A stretch of DNA of 64,000 nucleotides, taken from positions 53,823,741 through 53,887,740 of the forward strand of contig CM041465.1 of NCBI GenBank assembly GCA_023213395.1, in the 5' to 3' direction. Under the pieces are notes generated by a model. That model did not search any database. It had not been told where the DNA came from and saw only the letters and a list, made by a program, of their open reading frames with translations. Made by a program: the position numbers and the translations under genes. Positions 59,732 to 64,000 of this stretch are shown piece after piece (positions within the stretch are counted from its first letter, which is position 1; every line of letters starts with the position of its first letter). This DNA comes from Cycas panzhihuaensis. Taxonomy: Eukaryota; Cycadophyta.

Positions 59732-62414
59732 TGTTTCCCAGCTAATGGGAATGGACTCGAGACCCATCGACTGTGTTTGTTCGGTATATGTTCTTACTTT
59801 TCTTACTTATGAGTCTTTGGAGTAATTTAGAATAGTTTGATTGACATATGCCGCCTACATCGATCGTTTGATTTTGTCCATGATGCATGTGCCTAACGGC
59901 ACCCTCGACCTATGACGCGGTGACATGGGCATTCATCGTGAATGCGACACCCCGTATGGCGTACAACCACTCACGATGTCTCCATGGCCTTTCGGGATGC
60001 TTTTGCCAACTTGTTTATTCTTGTTACCACATGCCACTTATGCTGCAAATCCTTCCTAACACCGGTTTAACCCTTAGTTAGGGCTCTTTGCACCATTATG
60101 AGTACTTGCCCATGGCCTAGACCTTCTCCTAATTGATGTATTTCATGCCTAGCTTTTTGACCTTACCAAAAACCTGATTTTCAAGTTGTATTTTTCTCTT
60201 TTTTGAATTTCGAGTTGGCATGCGGTAAACTAAAGATCTGCTTGAGTTTGCGGTGATCTGCAGAGTTTGCGTGATACATTGTTTAAAATTTTAAAAAAAA
60301 GAGAAACCAAGCGATAGTGGCCGCGTTTTTTCGTGGAACTGCCGCGTGGCTCCGTACGATTGGAGGCGCCCTAAGGCCCCCAACGTTCACTTGCTATGCC
60401 CAAGGCATAAAAGCCTTTTTCTTACTCATTTGCATAATTCTTCACTTCATTTTTCAAGTTTTCTAGAGCAACTTCTCCACAAAAAAGACAAGGCAAAGAA
60501 ACAGTGCACAAGAGAACTTCTTCTCTGAGATGGGACAGAGGTGAAGTGGGCTGCTACTACCGGTGGAGTTGCAGGGCCATTGCTGCCCCCTACGGAGCTC
60601 CATTGCAAGCACCACTCTTCTCCACAAATACCTAAAGCTTCAAGAGGGTTTCTTCACCAAAAGACCACTTCAAAGACCCATCTTCAAGCTCTCAACTTGC
60701 ATGAAGCTCTACTCTTCTACTCTCTTGCAAAGGACATTCAACACCACCTCTTAGACATTGCTTGGGCTGCTCCTCCAAGTGGCCAAGCACCTACATGCAC
60801 TTATTCTTCTCTATTCAAGGTATTTATTGTCTCTTGTTGGTGCTTTTTGCTTGTTTTCTTCATTGTTTTGCTTGCAAATTCTTTCCTCCCTTTTGCATGC
60901 ACTTCCTTTGGGTTTCTCTTGTCCGTTTGATGCAAGTAATCTTAGTAGTTGTGGCTTACTAGAGTCTTGCCCTAGGTTAGGCACATTTTCTTGTATTTCC
61001 TTGAAACCCATCCTCTTCCTCTTAGCTTCCTCTTCGCCATTTCCTAAGCTAGGTGGCATAAAGGGTTTTCACGAGGATTTGAGGGGATAGGCGGGGTTAG
61101 TCCCCATTGCCGTCCTTCTCCCCAAGGGTTCCATCCCTTGTCCTCTCTCCCTTTAGCACCCGTGCTTTCTTAGGAAACGGAGCTAGGGAAGCCTTGGAGA
61201 GTCGGGTTGAGTTTCCCTCTTGGTGTAGGAAATTTGTTACTACGTGACTCATCTTGTTGCATGCTAGCATTGTTTTCCCTATACCCTGTGGAGACCTCTC
61301 CTGGGTGAGTTAGCCATCCCGAGGCTACACTCAATCCCATTTGGTGCGTTTTATGGTGTACGACAGTCTGCATATGTATCGTGCGGCTTTGTTTCATTTT
61401 CGTTATATGTTGGTGCTTAACTACATTTTTCTAGCTTAGTTGATTTCATTTTCAGTATACATATATATCTCGTGGTGCCAGTAGCCTCTCCCGAGGGAGA
61501 GCGTTCTTTGTTTGTCTTGTGCGCAGGTCGCTTAAGAAGGAGTGGTGCGCGAGATCAACCCGTTCTTGGCCGACTCTCGCACAGTATTCTTCCCCCTTCT
61601 TGTTTTGAGCTTTACTTTCCGTTCTTTCAGTTTATTTAGTCCTTGCATGCTCTCGGGGAGGTAAGTGAACCCCCTTCGTTGTCTTCGATCGACGTTGCAT
61701 GCGCGGAGGACGGAGGGAAGGAGTGCAACCGAGGAGGGGAACCTGCGTTTCCGTTCGGACGCCGTATCCAGGTATTTTCCACGTATCTTTTGTATTTTCT
61801 TTATGCTCTTATGTCTCTTTGCACTCACTTTGATAGGTAAAGGAACATAAAAGAAGAAGGAAAAATAACTGTTTATTTTACATTTGCTTTCTCGTATTAC
61901 TTTATTACATTGCATAACATAGTAGTAGAGGACCCCATTTACCTGTGCCCCTTAGCCGCACTTGCTCTAGACCCGTCACGCATTTGATTAGTTGCCCCCT
62001 CGTCGCCTTCTCATTGCCTTGGGAAGCCGCGACGCGCGAGGTTCCCTTTCCCTTCCCGGCCATCCGAAGGGTAGGAAGGCCTCGTCTTGCACGGCCACCT
62101 GGAAGCAACCAGGCACCTTAGCCTGCACTCCGGCGCTCCAACAAGACGGACGTCTCATGAGGTATGATCCTCGCTATCTAGCTTTCTTAGCCTATTATTT
62201 TTATGCCCTTTCCGCTAGACGTTGGATCATTGCCCCGTGAAGAGCGTTTCACATGGCTACCTGGAAGCAACCAGGCACCTTGTAGTCCCGAATCCACGCT
62301 CTGGCGCACGGACGCCCTTTGAGGTGAGATCCTCGTTGCCTAGCTTAGTTAGCATAGCGTATTCTCATATATTTTTGCTAGACGTAGGATCACCGCCCTG
62401 TAGTGAGCGTTTCA
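59732..62414 (+). repeat. G3 5' LTR, LTR C (2,683 bases)
   Basis: It begins TGTTTCCCAGCTAATGGG and ends GAGCGTTTCA, one base before the primer site. The TATA box is at 60406-60413 (GCATAAAA). A TA run lies near 61,460. It ends with two tandem 162-base units. Confidence 0.85.
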
Positions 62415-62415
62415 C
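62093..62415 (+). repeat. Tandem 162-base duplication at the end of LTR C
   Basis: Units start at about 62093 and 62255, each with ACCTGGAAGCAACCAGGCACC and ending GAGCGTTTCAC. The G2 5' LTR has a single diverged unit (about 43,430-43,669). The duplication repeats the LTR end itself, but the primer site occurs only after the second unit. Confidence 0.85.
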
Positions 62416-62433
62416 TAGCGACCATACTGGGGA
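62416..62433 (+). promoter_or_regulatory. G3 primer-binding site
   Basis: TAGCGACCATACTGGGGA, nearly the same as the G2 site at 43671. The second base is changed from G to A. Confidence 0.8.
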
Positions 62434-62687
62434 CTGCCTGTAAGGGAGCTAAATTCGCTTCCCCTTTTTGTTGGTGTTCTTGCCTCTAGGTAGTTTCTTA
62501 TTCCGTGTTTTCAGTTGGGCAACCCCTAACATGTTTGCTTCATTTTCCTTCTTTTTCTTTTTGTTTCTTCTAACAACGCTCGCAAAGGCATTGCATGCGA
62601 CGTTTCTTGCGTCGCTTGCGAGGTTTGCCACCATTGTTAGAAGACCAATCGCCTCGTTCCCTTCCGTCGTCGAACCCCGATTCGAGA

Positions 62688-64000
62688 ATGGAAGGTTACC
62701 CGTCTGATTGGGCCTACCATACCATGACTTCGGGAACTCAAGAGTTCCCTTCATCTGTCTTGGAATCCGCCCATGAGGGTGATGATTCCATCTACTATCC
62801 AGATGACCAATTTCACCCTACTGACTTTCATCCTTCCGCTCATGCAGTGGAAGATTTGGCCCCTCATGAGACTCACCACCCCACTGATAAGCCTTACGAG
62901 GAGTGTCTTGAGGGATCCCCTACTTTTGAGATCCCGTCGACTTCGTATGGCTACGAGGATACCCCTCCCGCCGACATAGTCGAAGCGCTTAGCGAGTACT
63001 TCCGAACAACTCGCCGCCAACCGTATCCTAGGTGGTTCGAAGAAATGTTGCGTAATGTAGCATCTTCTTCATCCATCCCTGCACCTCATACAACGATTGA
63101 TGCTTCTGATCGCGCATAATCGTCCTATGCCGTGTCTACCCCAGCTCCCAGGGCGAGCGTTGCACTGGTCGCTTCTAGCCGTGGTCCTACTTCTTCTGGA
63201 CCCGTTCGTGGCATGTCCTTTCCCCAACTCGGGGTTAGCATGCCATTTCTGAGTCAAATGCATGCGTCACCTTCGAACGTAACACATGCATTCCCTAGTA
63301 GGCCTCGAGGTCCTACAAGTGCTGCTACCGTTAACTATGTAGGACCCACTCCTACATACATTCAAAACCCTACTGGTGGTCCTTCCCTTTACGTGCCCCT
63401 AGGTTACACATCTCAACCTTGGGGGCAAGCTAGGGGAAACCATCTTCCTGCTTATGGGGTGGACCCGTTGCACCCATATAGAGTTGTGCCACCTACGGGT
63501 GGCCCATATGGGAAAAACCCGATCCCTCACCCTTCGTTTCCGCTATCTAGCGCAACTCCTGTTGTCGCGTCTTCGCAACGGAACATACCTCCCTTCCTAA
63601 GTGTTTACTCGCAACCCCCTTTCCAACAAGGGGCGTTTCTCCAAGGAGGGATGGGCTTACCACCCCCATCCATTCCTATTCCTTTACTGGTCGTCGATCC
63701 ATTAGCCCAAGTGAGGACACGTCCTTTCATGGACTATAGGTCAATTCCATTATCTGTTGAGGTGCTAAGGACTAACCTGCCGCCTCACCCTCCTGAAGTT
63801 CCCAAATTCGACGGAACTTCGTCACAAGACCCAACCGAGTACATATGTAGTTTTTCTATGGCATGCATCGATTATTGGGCTTATGACCATATTCTGATGA
63901 AGCTATTTATGCGATCCTTGCAGGGCGACGCCCTCAAGTGGTTTTACCATCTTCCTACTCATTTGATTTCTTCGTTCCAGCAATTGGTGGATGAGTTCGT
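62688..64000 (+). pseudogene. G3 gag, nearly intact, cut by the window edge
   Basis: The start at 62688 (MEGYPSDWAYHTM) matches the G2 gag start, although the frame is open back to 62595. It continues for more than 430 codons with one stop, TAA at 63117-63119, where a CAA codon would fit. The N-terminal half is acidic, then Pro/Ser/Gly-rich. The Gag domain begins near 63,770 with LPPHPPEVPKFDGTSSQDPT, then FSMACIDYWAYDH and LQGDALKWFYHLP. The product would be the particle protein of the element. If the stop is a sequencing or assembly error, this could be an active gene. Confidence 0.85.

Larger units (their letters stand above)
59732..64000 (+). mobile_element. Element G3: younger Tat-type gypsy, 5' part only
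   Basis: A complete 5' LTR (59732-62414), a primer site (62416) and a long gag frame run off the right edge. It is the same family as G2 but has kept far more CpG and far fewer stops. The rest lies outside the window. Confidence 0.85.

Noticed and set aside
58048-61090. Several open frames in LTR B and LTR C
   Set aside because: They lie around the TATA boxes and are not kept in frame between the related LTRs, so they are accidental.
1-64000. tRNA, rRNA, CRISPR, bacterial or organelle genes
   Set aside because: No cloverleaf, rRNA or spacer array was seen. Primer-binding sites resemble tRNA ends but are 12-18 bases only. Copia and gypsy content shows plant nuclear DNA.

Overview
The window is non-genic DNA from a large, repeat-rich plant nuclear genome. 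Everything I can identify is LTR retrotransposon: Ty1-copia of at least two lineages, Ty3-gypsy of chromovirus and Tat-like types, one gag-only element and one non-coding element. I see no host gene, tRNA or rRNA gene. The organism cannot be fixed. Stacked, heavily mutated elements and long AT-rich spacers fit slow-turnover giant genomes such as those of gymnosperms, but that is inference.

Positions 1-10,592 are AT-rich fossil DNA. They hold three isolated copia LTRs with primer-binding sites (1999, 4573, about 8385), two minus-strand gypsy integrase remnants (about 6050-7050 and 7735-8372) and composite microsatellites.

Positions 10,594-39,100 form a nested stack that can be taken apart exactly. 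The base is a plus-strand gypsy pol (G1). It was split by S (10,793-13,370, target duplication GTATA) and by H, a minus-strand copia (13,912-38,532, ATCCA/ACCCA). H was split by A, a plus-strand TNT1-like copia (14,998-19,837, TATCT), and by a minus-strand tandem array of A-related copies sharing LTRs (20,164-33,688, GGCAT/AGCAT). That array was then split by D (29,683-32,557, TTTCT). Joining the flanks and dropping one duplication restores a continuous reading frame in both G1 and H, which confirms the order of events.

Positions 39,100-40,572 show nothing recognisable. From 40,573 the window is richer in G+C and carries a very long Tat-type gypsy (G2). Its order is: 3.1 kb LTR, primer-binding site, gag, protease, RT, RNase H, integrase, a gene on the opposite strand, a second (archaeal-type) RNase H, and a truncated 3' LTR ending near 57,415. 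The opposite-strand gene has a TATA box, candidate introns, a plant-mobile-domain-like region, an Asp/Gly repeat and a coiled coil. Next come a truncated LTR (57,416-59,731), then a complete LTR (59,732-62,414), and then the start of a younger relative, G3. The gag frame of G3 runs off the window with a single stop codon.

Most stop codons in the coding remnants look like C-to-T or G-to-A changes of Gln, Arg or Trp codons. G3 keeps CpG where G2 has TG or CA. Both fit long-term methylation and deamination of silenced elements.
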